A DNA stretch of 64,000 nt from Nitrospinia bacterium. GTDB lineage: Bacteria; Nitrospinota; Nitrospinia; Nitrospinales; JAJDAT01. Both the position numbers and the translations under genes were made by a program. The stretch covers positions 310,001 to 374,000 of the forward strand of contig JAJDAT010000025.1 in assembly GCA_029261715.1 (NCBI GenBank). Reading direction: 5' to 3'. Positions 36,728 through 44,121 of this stretch are shown piece by piece. Every line of letters starts with the position of its first letter. The first letter of the stretch is position 1. The notes under the pieces were generated by a model, which was not told the DNA's origin, ran no database searches, and saw only the letters and a program-made list of their open reading frames with translations.

Positions 36728-37255
36728 TTATGATTCAATCTGTTTCGAAGGTTGCAAAACGAGTTTGTAAACAACAAATCCAAAAACAGCAAGTCCTGAG
36801 AGAAAGAAACTAGCTCCTGAAACTTGAGCAATGAGCCCAACAGCTTCTTTCGCCGCACCAGTTGAACCCATACCAGGAGCTAAGGCTCCCGCCAAAAGCC
36901 AAAATACGCCATAGCCTAAACTTCCCAAACCGCTTAATATGGATACGCCCATTTGTATTTTGGGGGCGAATCCTAAACCAGCAACGATTAATGAAAACAC
37001 GATCGCGATAGCTCCCATCGTTTGAGAATGTAAATGCGCACGCTTATAATAAACCCATGACTTTTTTGCGACTTTATCGGCTTTTGCTTGGTCGCCTTTA
37101 TATTTTGTCGCTAGCGCTGAGGCCGCTTCATGCTTTAAGTAATCTTTTAACGAATGTTCGCAACAACCAAAGGATAATCCAAGCGAACCGCCAAACAAGA
37201 TGGCGATTAGAGCAAGAATTACTCCATACTTGATGTTAGAAAAATCAATATTCAT
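36728..37255 (-). CDS. Four-helix membrane protein, unknown
   Basis: 175 residues with four predicted membrane helices (about 10-30, 78-98, 102-127 and 140-165). The first loop is long and soluble and holds CCEHSLKDYLKHEAASALATKY and YYKRAHLHSQTMGA, with paired His residues near the second helix that could ligate a metal or heme. No family was recognised. GGAGAGCCAATG gives a good start. It stands alone with a strong hairpin after it and runs divergently from the NtrC-type gene. Confidence 0.65.
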   Translation of the reverse strand: MNIDFSNIKYGVILALIAILFGGSLGLSFGCCEHSLKDYLKHEAASALATKYKGDQAKADKVAKKSWVYYKRAHLHSQTMGAIAIVFSLIVAGLGFAPKIQMGVSILSGLGSLGYGVFWLLAGALAPGMGSTGAAKEAVGLIAQVSGASFFLSGLAVFGFVVYKLVLQPSKQIES

Positions 37256-37546
37256 TGGCTCTCCTGGGTAATACTTTAATAAGAAATTGAGGGAAAGGCT
37301 TCGAATGAGGCCTTAGAATTAAAATGGCCTATTATTCCTTAAGGAATTACTTCTACATATTACATTGCGGATAGTACTCCTTTAGTATTTTTAATGATTT
37401 TTAGTACGGCTTCTTTTTCTCCTTGAAAATGAGTTCTACCAATTGCATAAGCTTTATTTGGAACAGACTTCTACTTATGATGATATGTGTTTGTGATATT
37501 ATATTTCATTTCACCCAATGTAAAGGTATTGATTTTCTGATTTTTT

Positions 37547-38959
37547 ATGCCAAATGAATTGATTTTTACTGTTGACGACGATCCTCAAATCCGCGAACTT
37601 TTAAAAATATGGTTAGAAGAGAAGGGGTACAAAGTTGCGGATTTTGAAAGTGGAGAAGATTGCCTCAAAGCATTGGAAAAAGATCCTATTGCTATTGTGC
37701 TAGATTTGATGATGCCTGGAATTGGAGGGTTGGAGACATTAGAGAAAATTCAAAAATCTGATCAAGATATTCCCGTTATTATGGCAACCAGCATTGATAA
37801 CGCAGAAACAGCGGTAAAGGCGATAAAAATGGGTGCTTACGATTATATCGTTAAGCCTTTTGATGAAACTCGATTACTCACTACTTTAGGGAAAGCGATT
37901 GAGCAATGTTCTCTAAAAAGAAAAGTCCATCGGTTAGAAGAAGAATTACGACAGGGAACTAATCCGCAAGGGATTATTGGAAAAAGCAAAGCTCTTGACG
38001 GATTATTAACAAAAGCGAGAAAAGTAGAGAATAGCAAAGCAAGCGTTTTGATATTAGGAGAAAGTGGAACAGGAAAAGAACTCCTAGCCTGCGCGATTCA
38101 TCAGAACAGTCCTTATTCGAAAGGTTTATTTGTCGACATCAACTGTGGAGCGATTCCAGAGACTCTGCAAGAAAGTGAGTTATTCGGTCATAAAAAAGGA
38201 GCGTTTACTGGAGCGACAGAATCTCGTATTGGAAAATTAGAATTAGCCAATGGCGGTACTTTGTTTCTTGACGAAGTGGCTGAGATGAATTTGGAAACCC
38301 AGACCAAATTTCTTCGATTTTTGCAAGAAAGGAATTTTGAGCGAGTAGGGGATAATCAAAAAATCAAGGTTGATACCCGTGTAATCGCCGCTACCAATAA
38401 AAATTTGAAAACTGAAGTAGAAGAGGGACGTTTTCGAGAAGACCTTTACTATAGATTAGCTGTTTTCCCTGTAGAAATTCCTCCTTTGCGAGAACGCGTA
38501 GAAGATATTCCTCTCTTGTGTTTACATTTTTTAGAAAAGCATAAAGATGAATTGAATAAAGATGTTCCCTCTTTCACTCCTGGCGCTATGGCGGCTCTCA
38601 AAAAATATCAGTGGCCAGGAAATATAAGACAATTGGAAAATGCCATATATCAAGCCATGATTATTAATGAAACTGGGGCGATTGATCTAGATTGTTTGCC
38701 GGAAGAAGTGTTTCAAGAAGTTCCTGCTGTCATTGTTTCACCGTTAAATGATTTAAACGTCAAAAATAACGATATACCCGTTACTGAATCTTCTGTTTCT
38801 AAAGAAGGCTCTCCAATAATTCCTTATGAAATAGTTTTAGAGCAGACTCTAAGGAACGCATTAGCTGCCACAGGTGGCAACGTACTCCAAGCGGCAAAAG
38901 AATTAGGATTGGGAAAAAGTACTGTTTATCGAATGCTTAAAAAATATAATCTTCAATAG
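37547..38959 (+). CDS. NtrC-family sigma-54-dependent response regulator
   Basis: 470 residues: a receiver domain (phospho-acceptor Asp53 in AIVLDLMMPG), a AAA+ ATPase with Walker A LGESGTGKE (near 170) and the sigma-54-contacting KKGAFTGATES (near 216), and a C-terminal Fis-type helix-turn-helix (NVLQAAKELGLGKSTVYRMLKKY). It activates sigma-54 promoters by ATP-driven remodelling. No cognate kinase is adjacent; the hybrid kinase at 44 kb is a distant candidate. It could act on the sigma-54 sites upstream of flagellar genes here, but that is only a suggestion. Confidence 0.95.
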   Translation: MPNELIFTVDDDPQIRELLKIWLEEKGYKVADFESGEDCLKALEKDPIAIVLDLMMPGIGGLETLEKIQKSDQDIPVIMATSIDNAETAVKAIKMGAYDYIVKPFDETRLLTTLGKAIEQCSLKRKVHRLEEELRQGTNPQGIIGKSKALDGLLTKARKVENSKASVLILGESGTGKELLACAIHQNSPYSKGLFVDINCGAIPETLQESELFGHKKGAFTGATESRIGKLELANGGTLFLDEVAEMNLETQTKFLRFLQERNFERVGDNQKIKVDTRVIAATNKNLKTEVEEGRFREDLYYRLAVFPVEIPPLRERVEDIPLLCLHFLEKHKDELNKDVPSFTPGAMAALKKYQWPGNIRQLENAIYQAMIINETGAIDLDCLPEEVFQEVPAVIVSPLNDLNVKNNDIPVTESSVSKEGSPIIPYEIVLEQTLRNALAATGGNVLQAAKELGLGKSTVYRMLKKYNLQ

Positions 38960-39031
38960 CGCTAAGCCAATTTTACTATAATTTTCCCGCCTCGCATGAT
39001 TGGTATACGCTATCTATGAAGTATTATTATA

Positions 39032-41065
39032 TCAGTGTGGTATTCCTTTTGCTTGTTCAACTTCTTGACTCATTTGATCGCTAACTCCTCTCAATCTTTC
39101 CGCTTCCTGGGTTAAGGTGTGAGAACTTTTGATGACTATTGCGTTGATTTCTTCTATTTCTTCTTTTGTTTCCCTCAAATTTTTTACCATGGCGTTCAAG
39201 GTGCCTTCATTATCGTCTACTAACGATTTATTTTTGAGATCGTTAGTAGCAATGATAGTGATTTGTTCGTAAAACCATAGCATTTTTTGAGTTATCTTAT
39301 AGAATGCTTCGCCTAAATTACTAGGTATTTCTTCTTTAAGAACTGGGTTGTTTAAATCTTCCTTAGCGATGGTGATTGCTTGGCTAGTAAGATTTCGTAT
39401 CTCGCAATTTAAGTTATGAAACACACCGGCTAAATCGTTTTTCAAACCTTTAAATTCTTCAGTCGCAAAATTAGGCGGATCGTCTAGAACCATTGTCTGT
39501 TTCATAAACAAGTTTAAGGAGTGAGTCATTTGATTAAATATCGCCACAAGTTGCCTAATCTCGTCCTTTGAGTTTATTTCCAGTTTTGGTTGTTTCAAAT
39601 TACCCTGGCTAATATTTTGAGCTACGCTTAAAGTTTTTTGAGTGGGCTTAGCAATTCTACTTGTTATCATTGTTCCCAAGATGGAGAACAAAACGATCGC
39701 TGTTAAAGAAGAAATAATCGCTTCATTGCGCAATTCGTCGCGTATGGCAAGAGCTTCCGCTTCGTTGATTTCGGCAAGAATTCCCCATTTTAATCCGAGA
39801 ATTTCTAATGGACTGTAAGAGCTCAATACGTTGATTCCACGATAATTCTGGAATATTGAGAAACCTGATTCGCCTTTTAAAGCCCCTTTAGAGCTGGGAG
39901 TCTTGATTTCGTTTATGCCAATTGAAGTTTTAAGAGTTTTGGATCTTTCAATAATTTTCGACTTTACTTTTAAGGTTTGCAATTGTTTGAAGTATTCATC
40001 GGGGTTTTCTATTAAGAAACGAGAGTTACTTCTTAATTTAAAATCTTGTCCCACCAAATAGACTTCGCCCGATTCTCCAAGGCCAACTTTTTCCCAAGCA
40101 TGATTATTAGTCATTACGTTTTCTATTTTTTTTATAGGAATCTGAAATATAAGAACGCCAATTAGTCTTTCTCCGCTATAAATGGGGGAAGAAATAAAAC
40201 CGGCCGAAGCATTATAAGATGGAGCATAGGGTTCAAAATCTTCCATGAAGACGGCGTCTTGATCATTATCTTTTAAAGCAGCCTTGAAGACTTTGCCAAT
40301 AGCGGTATTTGTGTAAGGGCCAGTCTTAAGACTTGTAGCATAGTCAATTTTTTTATAAACCGAATAAACAATAAAGCCCGTTTCTGGTTCAACCAAAAAG
40401 ATGTCGTAATAACCAAAGGTTTCTAAAAGTTGACGGATGTATGGATGGTATTCTTGATGAGCTTCTGAATAAAGACTGTCGTCATTAGCGCTATCTAATT
40501 TGTATTTTTCTCCGATGGGGTACTTATTCTCAGAAATATATTGAGCTTGTAATAGTTGAGATGTTTTTCCATAGGGATACCATCTCTTAACGTCTAAACT
40601 GTCGGCTCCAGAGGTTATTTTGACTTGATAGCGATAACGATCGTGTAATTTTTTTTCATAACCGACTTTCAGCTTCCCATTAGATTCTTCGAAGGCGTTT
40701 ACAAACCCCATAGTGAAGTCTTCCATAGCCGAAATGATCGTAAAATTACTAGAAAAAATAATGGCCTGTTTTTTTATTTGATCAAAATAGTTTTCTATTT
40801 GCCGTTTCTTTTCTTCTTTTAAAGAAGACAGTCGGTCCTTATTATTTTTGAATAATTCGGTTTCCACCTTTTGTAAGTTGATATAGGTAGAGGAAAGGGT
40901 AGGGATTAAACCGGCCATAATAAAGAGAATAATTAATCTATTACGAATAAACCAAGGGGTTTTTTGAGTTTCGGGTTCCAGGATAGTTCTTTGTCTTTTT
41001 GTGAAAATATTTCCATTAGCGTCTTTCTTTACCAGGAGACGAGAAGCTAAATGCGTGGCGTTCAC
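39032..41065 (-). CDS. dCache-HAMP chemoreceptor-like protein lacking a signalling tip
   Basis: 677 residues. An N-terminal membrane helix (about 42-62), a large periplasmic sensor region of double-Cache type (FLVEPETGFIVYSVYKKIDYATSLKTG, GFISSPIYSGERLIGVLIFQIP), a second membrane helix near 450-470, and a HAMP (RIAKPTQKTLSVAQNISQGN) follow. The cytoplasmic tail is only about 200 residues, helical, without the conserved MCP hairpin (E-AQ-R region) or any kinase, GGDEF or phosphatase motif. It ends soon after a helix resembling the start of an MCP stalk. Either it is truncated at the C-terminus or it signals through an unknown helix. Confidence 0.75.
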   Translation of the reverse strand: MNATHLASRLLVKKDANGNIFTKRQRTILEPETQKTPWFIRNRLIILFIMAGLIPTLSSTYINLQKVETELFKNNKDRLSSLKEEKKRQIENYFDQIKKQAIIFSSNFTIISAMEDFTMGFVNAFEESNGKLKVGYEKKLHDRYRYQVKITSGADSLDVKRWYPYGKTSQLLQAQYISENKYPIGEKYKLDSANDDSLYSEAHQEYHPYIRQLLETFGYYDIFLVEPETGFIVYSVYKKIDYATSLKTGPYTNTAIGKVFKAALKDNDQDAVFMEDFEPYAPSYNASAGFISSPIYSGERLIGVLIFQIPIKKIENVMTNNHAWEKVGLGESGEVYLVGQDFKLRSNSRFLIENPDEYFKQLQTLKVKSKIIERSKTLKTSIGINEIKTPSSKGALKGESGFSIFQNYRGINVLSSYSPLEILGLKWGILAEINEAEALAIRDELRNEAIISSLTAIVLFSILGTMITSRIAKPTQKTLSVAQNISQGNLKQPKLEINSKDEIRQLVAIFNQMTHSLNLFMKQTMVLDDPPNFATEEFKGLKNDLAGVFHNLNCEIRNLTSQAITIAKEDLNNPVLKEEIPSNLGEAFYKITQKMLWFYEQITIIATNDLKNKSLVDDNEGTLNAMVKNLRETKEEIEEINAIVIKSSHTLTQEAERLRGVSDQMSQEVEQAKGIPH

Positions 41066-41243
41066 TATTAAAATCCTTATTAAAAAAAGTTGTCGTTTTT
41101 TTGAAGATTTGGACGTATTTCTAGCTTTCCTTTTTCATTTGTTTATTAGTAAATATAAGATATAAAACATTACATTAATTTTTTTTAAAAAATATAATGA
41201 TAATTTAATTAATTTAAAAACAAATATTTATAATTCCAAAAAG

Positions 41244-41259
41244 TAGACTGATCGGTTTA
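41244..41259. promoter_or_regulatory. TetR operator, copy 1
   Basis: TAGACTGATCGGTTTA is a near-palindrome of the same form as the copy 32 bases to the right (TAGACCGATTGGTCTA). Three imperfect positions make it the weaker half of a tandem operator pair located between the receptor gene and the TetR gene. Confidence 0.6.
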
Positions 41260-41275
41260 TTTTTCTGGGGTCATG

Positions 41276-41291
41276 TAGACCGATTGGTCTA
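41276..41291. promoter_or_regulatory. TetR operator, copy 2
   Basis: TAGACCGATTGGTCTA is a 16-base inverted repeat (TAGACC/GGTCTA arms around GATT). The GACC-N4-GGTC core is the NemR-like operator type. It lies 100 bases upstream of the TetR start and is 32 bases, about three helical turns, from copy 1. Confidence 0.75.
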
Positions 41292-41391
41292 CTTTTAGTA
41301 TTCTTTATAAGGATTAAAGTGGGATTTAGACAGAGGCACTGAAGAAACATTATTATTTGTAAAATTTACGTTTAATATTTGAGTGAAAACA

Positions 41392-42015
41392 ATGCCTAAA
41401 ACGCTAAAGAAGAGCGAAAAAATTGTTAGAGCAGCGATGGAACTGTTTTATAAAAATGGATTTCATGCCACGGGGATAGAATCGATTTTAAAAAAAGCCC
41501 AAGTTTCCAAAAAAACGTTGTATTCGTATTTTGAGTCTAAAGATGCATTGATTCTTGAAGCTTTGAAATACCGTTCAGATCAATTTAATGGTTTTTGGGA
41601 TAGAGTTAGAGAAAGAGCTAGTGAGCCTCGTGATCGTTTGTTGGCTATATTCGATTTGCAAAAGGAATGGTTTGAGAGCGACATGTTTTATGGTTGTTTG
41701 TTCATTAATGCGGTGGGGGAATACTCTAGGAAAGGCAACCCTTTTAAAAAGGTGAGCCAAACTGTAAAAGTTGATACTTATGAGAATATAAAAGGGCTAT
41801 TAGAGGAAATGAGTCACCCAGACCCGTCTTTTGCGGCGGAAAAAATAACGCTGCTATTTGAGGGAGCTATTGTGACAGCTCAGGTATCTAGCAAATCTAG
41901 AAGCGCCAATATTGCGAAGGAAATTGTAAAGACAATATTAGATAGCGACATGAAAGCGGAAAAACACAAAGAAATAGAAATGGAGCCGGGGCTTGTGAAT
42001 GAGGTCTTGTCGTAA
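41392..42015 (+). CDS. TetR-family transcriptional regulator
   Basis: About 207 residues from ATG 41392; an in-frame GTG nine bases upstream is less likely. The helix-turn-helix is at about 8-50: KIVRAAMELFYKNGFHATGIESILKKAQVSKKTLYSYFESKD. The ligand domain contains WFESDMFYGCLFINAVGEYS, resembling NemR/YcdC-type repressors. A single Cys in the FYGCLF motif could be redox-active. It probably represses itself and perhaps the divergent receptor gene through the two operators upstream. Confidence 0.92.
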   Translation: MPKTLKKSEKIVRAAMELFYKNGFHATGIESILKKAQVSKKTLYSYFESKDALILEALKYRSDQFNGFWDRVRERASEPRDRLLAIFDLQKEWFESDMFYGCLFINAVGEYSRKGNPFKKVSQTVKVDTYENIKGLLEEMSHPDPSFAAEKITLLFEGAIVTAQVSSKSRSANIAKEIVKTILDSDMKAEKHKEIEMEPGLVNEVLS

Positions 42016-42029
42016 TTGACGGTAACTTT

Positions 42030-42299
42030 TTATTCCGCTTGTACGATTCCCACTGTTTCGGTTTGATCCGAGTGTTTAATCAGTCTATATGTAATATTCG
42101 TTCTAGTATGCTTCATTTCGTCGATTGTTAGATTTTGATCTCCAACAACATTAACTTTTTCAGAAGTTTCTAGGGCTCGTTTTGCCTGAATGTTTTTTTG
42201 AATTTCTGCAAAATCCAGACCTGCAATATCTGAGTGACTTTTTGATTTTGATTGATATCGTTCTACGTTTAGAGTTCGATCAATGATTCCGTAAATCAT
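42030..42299 (-). CDS. Degenerate EF-hand-like paralogue, ligands lost
   Basis: 89 residues with GGGAGG before the ATG. GLDFAEIQKNIQAKR and GDQNLTIDEMKHTRTNI align with GIDFQEVQKFVEKKR and GDGEITIEELRALRTKI of the EF-hand gene 89 bases upstream, but the first Asp and other calcium ligands are replaced (VNVVGDQNLTIDE). It appears to be a diverged duplicate unlikely to bind calcium. Same strand and probably the same operon as the intact EF-hand gene. Confidence 0.65.
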   Translation of the reverse strand: MIYGIIDRTLNVERYQSKSKSHSDIAGLDFAEIQKNIQAKRALETSEKVNVVGDQNLTIDEMKHTRTNITYRLIKHSDQTETVGIVQAE

Positions 42300-42388
42300 A
42301 GAGCCTCCCTGTTTTTTTTTATTTAATTCAGATATTGAAAATAAGGTTTTCCTGAAACAAAAAGAAGAGATTCATTTTAGATTACTTT

Positions 42389-42808
42389 TTATCTTCTTCG
42401 TAAAGCTTCCAGTTCTGCAAGCGAGATTTCTCCATCTCCGTCAACATCTCCTGGGTTGAAAATATCTGAAGATTGAGAACTAGAGCCGCCAGACGTTCCA
42501 AAGAAAGTTTCTAAATCTGAGTCGTTGACTAAGCCATTGTCTTTTTCTGATTTGTTAAATTGTTCCACAATAATTTTAGTTCTTAGCGCTCTAAGTTCCT
42601 CTATAGTGATTTCTCCATCGCCACTAAGGTCTGCTTGTTGAAATCCTTCAAGTAATCGTTCATTTTCGCGTTTTTTTTCGACAAACTTTTGAACCTCTTG
42701 GAAATCTATACCGCCGTTGGAGTTTGTATCGAATCCTTCTAGTCGAGCTTCTGAATTTGGTTTTAAACCCTGGCTTAAAAGAGAACTTAATCGAGTCATT
42801 TCGTTCAT
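42389..42808 (-). CDS. Three-EF-hand calcium-binding-type protein
   Basis: 139 residues from ATG 42808, chosen over 42856 because GGAG lies eight bases upstream of it. Three loops follow the EF-hand pattern: DTNSNGGIDFQE, DLSGDGEITIEE and DVDGDGEISLAE. Glycine/Ser-rich linkers separate them. It is predicted to be cytoplasmic, as no signal peptide is visible. Calcium binding is suggested by the ligands but not shown. A sigma-54-like motif lies about 60 bases upstream. It forms a likely operon with the degenerate copy. Confidence 0.8.
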   Translation of the reverse strand: MNEMTRLSSLLSQGLKPNSEARLEGFDTNSNGGIDFQEVQKFVEKKRENERLLEGFQQADLSGDGEITIEELRALRTKIIVEQFNKSEKDNGLVNDSDLETFFGTSGGSSSQSSDIFNPGDVDGDGEISLAELEALRRR

Positions 42809-42869
42809 TCTGTTTTCTCCAAAATAAGTATTTTCCTGATAGAGGTTGATTGGCACTCAGTATTTTTTT

Positions 42870-42888
42870 ATGGAAGAATCGTGCCAAA
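42870..42888 (-). promoter_or_regulatory. Sigma-54-like site, copy A (EF-hand gene)
   Basis: On the minus strand TTTGGCACGATTCTTCCAT carries a perfect -24 arm (TTGGCACG), but the -12 arm reads TTCC in place of TTGC. The same variant occurs 375 bases away. It is located properly to serve the EF-hand gene. The missing -12 G makes activity doubtful. Confidence 0.4.
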
Positions 42889-43063
42889 GTTTGGAAGTAT
42901 TTTTAGGAAATATATAAGAGAGGGATAAGTCTTTATAAAACAACATTATTATGTTGTGATTATTACTGTGTTTGAGAGATAAAGAGAGTTGTTTGAAATG
43001 AAATTAGCCGTCTACCAGGAAGTTTTTTCTTTAAACTTAGTAAAAAACGGCTGATTTTTCCGG
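42870..43063 (-). repeat. Diverged duplicated block, copy A
   Basis: Two blocks, the sigma-54-like motif and about 45 bases around 43018-43062, recur at an offset of 374-375 bases in copy B. The second block reads GKISRFLLSLKKKLPGRR on the minus strand. The intervening stretch is not alike. Small and diverged, so an ancient tandem duplication is inferred. Confidence 0.5.
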
Positions 43064-43095
43064 TTTAAAATGATTATGAAGCTGAAAATAAGGAA

Positions 43096-43119
43096 CCCAG
43101 GAAGGAAAACCTTCCTGGG
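43096..43119 (-). terminator. Hairpin after a possible small unit
   Basis: CCCAGGAAGG (43096-43105), an AAAA loop and CCTTCCTGGG (43110-43119) form a perfect ten-pair hairpin. On the minus strand it comes 12 bases after the stop of a short reading and is followed by TTCCTTATTTTC, a weak T tract. Confidence 0.6.
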
Positions 43120-43130
43120 CAGTGGAGGGA

Positions 43131-43220
43131 TTATTCAATCGTGGTAAATCCTGGGATGGACTTTTGTTTGTGGAAGGCTTTTAATTTCTCTAATGAGGCT
43201 TTACCTTTTCTCTTAGGAAT
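43131..43220 (-). other. Possible small basic reading frame (29 codons)
   Basis: Minus-strand frame ending at TAA 43131 reads IPKRKGKASLEKLKAFHKQ and ends PGFTTIE. It has no ATG; an upstream ATG at 43242 (MSINSPLNS) stops in the next frame right where this frame opens. A frameshift or lost start would be required. It sits between a sigma-54-like site and a hairpin, so it could be a relic or a small gene. Weak. Confidence 0.25.
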
Positions 43221-43244
43221 TTAGTGGTGAGTTTATGGACATTA

Positions 43245-43263
43245 ATGGAAGAAACGTGCCAAA
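43245..43263 (-). promoter_or_regulatory. Sigma-54-like site, copy B
   Basis: TTTGGCACGTTTCTTCCAT on the minus strand, differing from copy A at one base. The -24 arm is perfect and the -12 arm reads TTCC. No clear gene starts after it except the short frame ending at 43131. Confidence 0.4.
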
Positions 43264-43437
43264 TTGAATAGCTTTAAACTGCAAAGATTGTTTGGTGAAA
43301 TAACTTCAAAAAAAACAATTAGTTTAAATTGAGAAAATGAAGACTTTGAGTAAGGGATAATTTATCGATTTCTAGCGTGTGATGTCTAAGTGGAAGCTTC
43401 TTCCTAAAGTGGACTAAAAAGAGGCGAATTTTTCCTA
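43245..43437 (-). repeat. Diverged duplicated block, copy B
   Basis: Counterpart of 42870-43063, offset by 374-375 bases. Its second block reads GKIRLFLVHFRKKLPLRH on the minus strand (within an open frame 43319-43525 of 68 codons that has no independent support). Confidence 0.45.
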
Positions 43438-43525
43438 GCCGTGAAATAGATTGAAGGATTAGGCGAATGAAAACAGGGAAGGAATACATGCGCATAACCG
43501 ATAGAATTGAAAATTGATTTTTCAA

Positions 43526-44121
43526 AAGGGATCTTAGACTGATATTTTATTGACCTGTATTTATTAGTAATATTGTATGTTTAGGGGTATGCTATTGATT
43601 TAATGCTTTAGCTTTTTTGAGGGTGGTTGGGTAAACTTATTTGAGATACCATTGATAGGTAGCCGCGATTTAAAAGCCTCAATATGATAATCAATTAAAT
43701 CAAGCTGACATTCTAAGTAAGGGGTCCTGAAAGAAAACTTGGAGGTTGGGTTCACATCTTAGGGTTAAGATTGTTAGGTTGGGGGGAGTTAAATCTGTGT
43801 TAGAAATCTATACTTTAGGTGGGTTGTAGCATCGAGAATGGGGAACTCTATTTACTGGAGATCAACCTTGATCTGGTTGGGTTTTGGTCTGTGGGAAATG
43901 GTCTGTATTTTTTTTGTCTTTCGGGAGAGGCGTCATAATCAATAAATAAGCCCTCATCTTGTCATACCACATGACTTTTATCTTTTAACGATTTCGAACC
44001 CCATCGCCGTGATGAATAACATAATCTATAAAATTAAAGTGAGATCAATTATATTTAGCAAAAATAAACTTTTGGAGATATTTTTAAGGTTTATAACGAT
44101 GTTTACAAGGTGAGTCAGTTT
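43526..44121. other. Sparse region, no gene seen
   Basis: About 600 bases with no ORF of protein-like composition on either strand. The plus strand is G-rich in places (43760-43880). No known RNA family was recognised. Confidence 0.45.

Noticed and set aside
43319-43525. 68-codon minus-strand frame as a gene
   Set aside because: No ribosome site, no known family, unusual composition. Kept only as part of the duplicated block.
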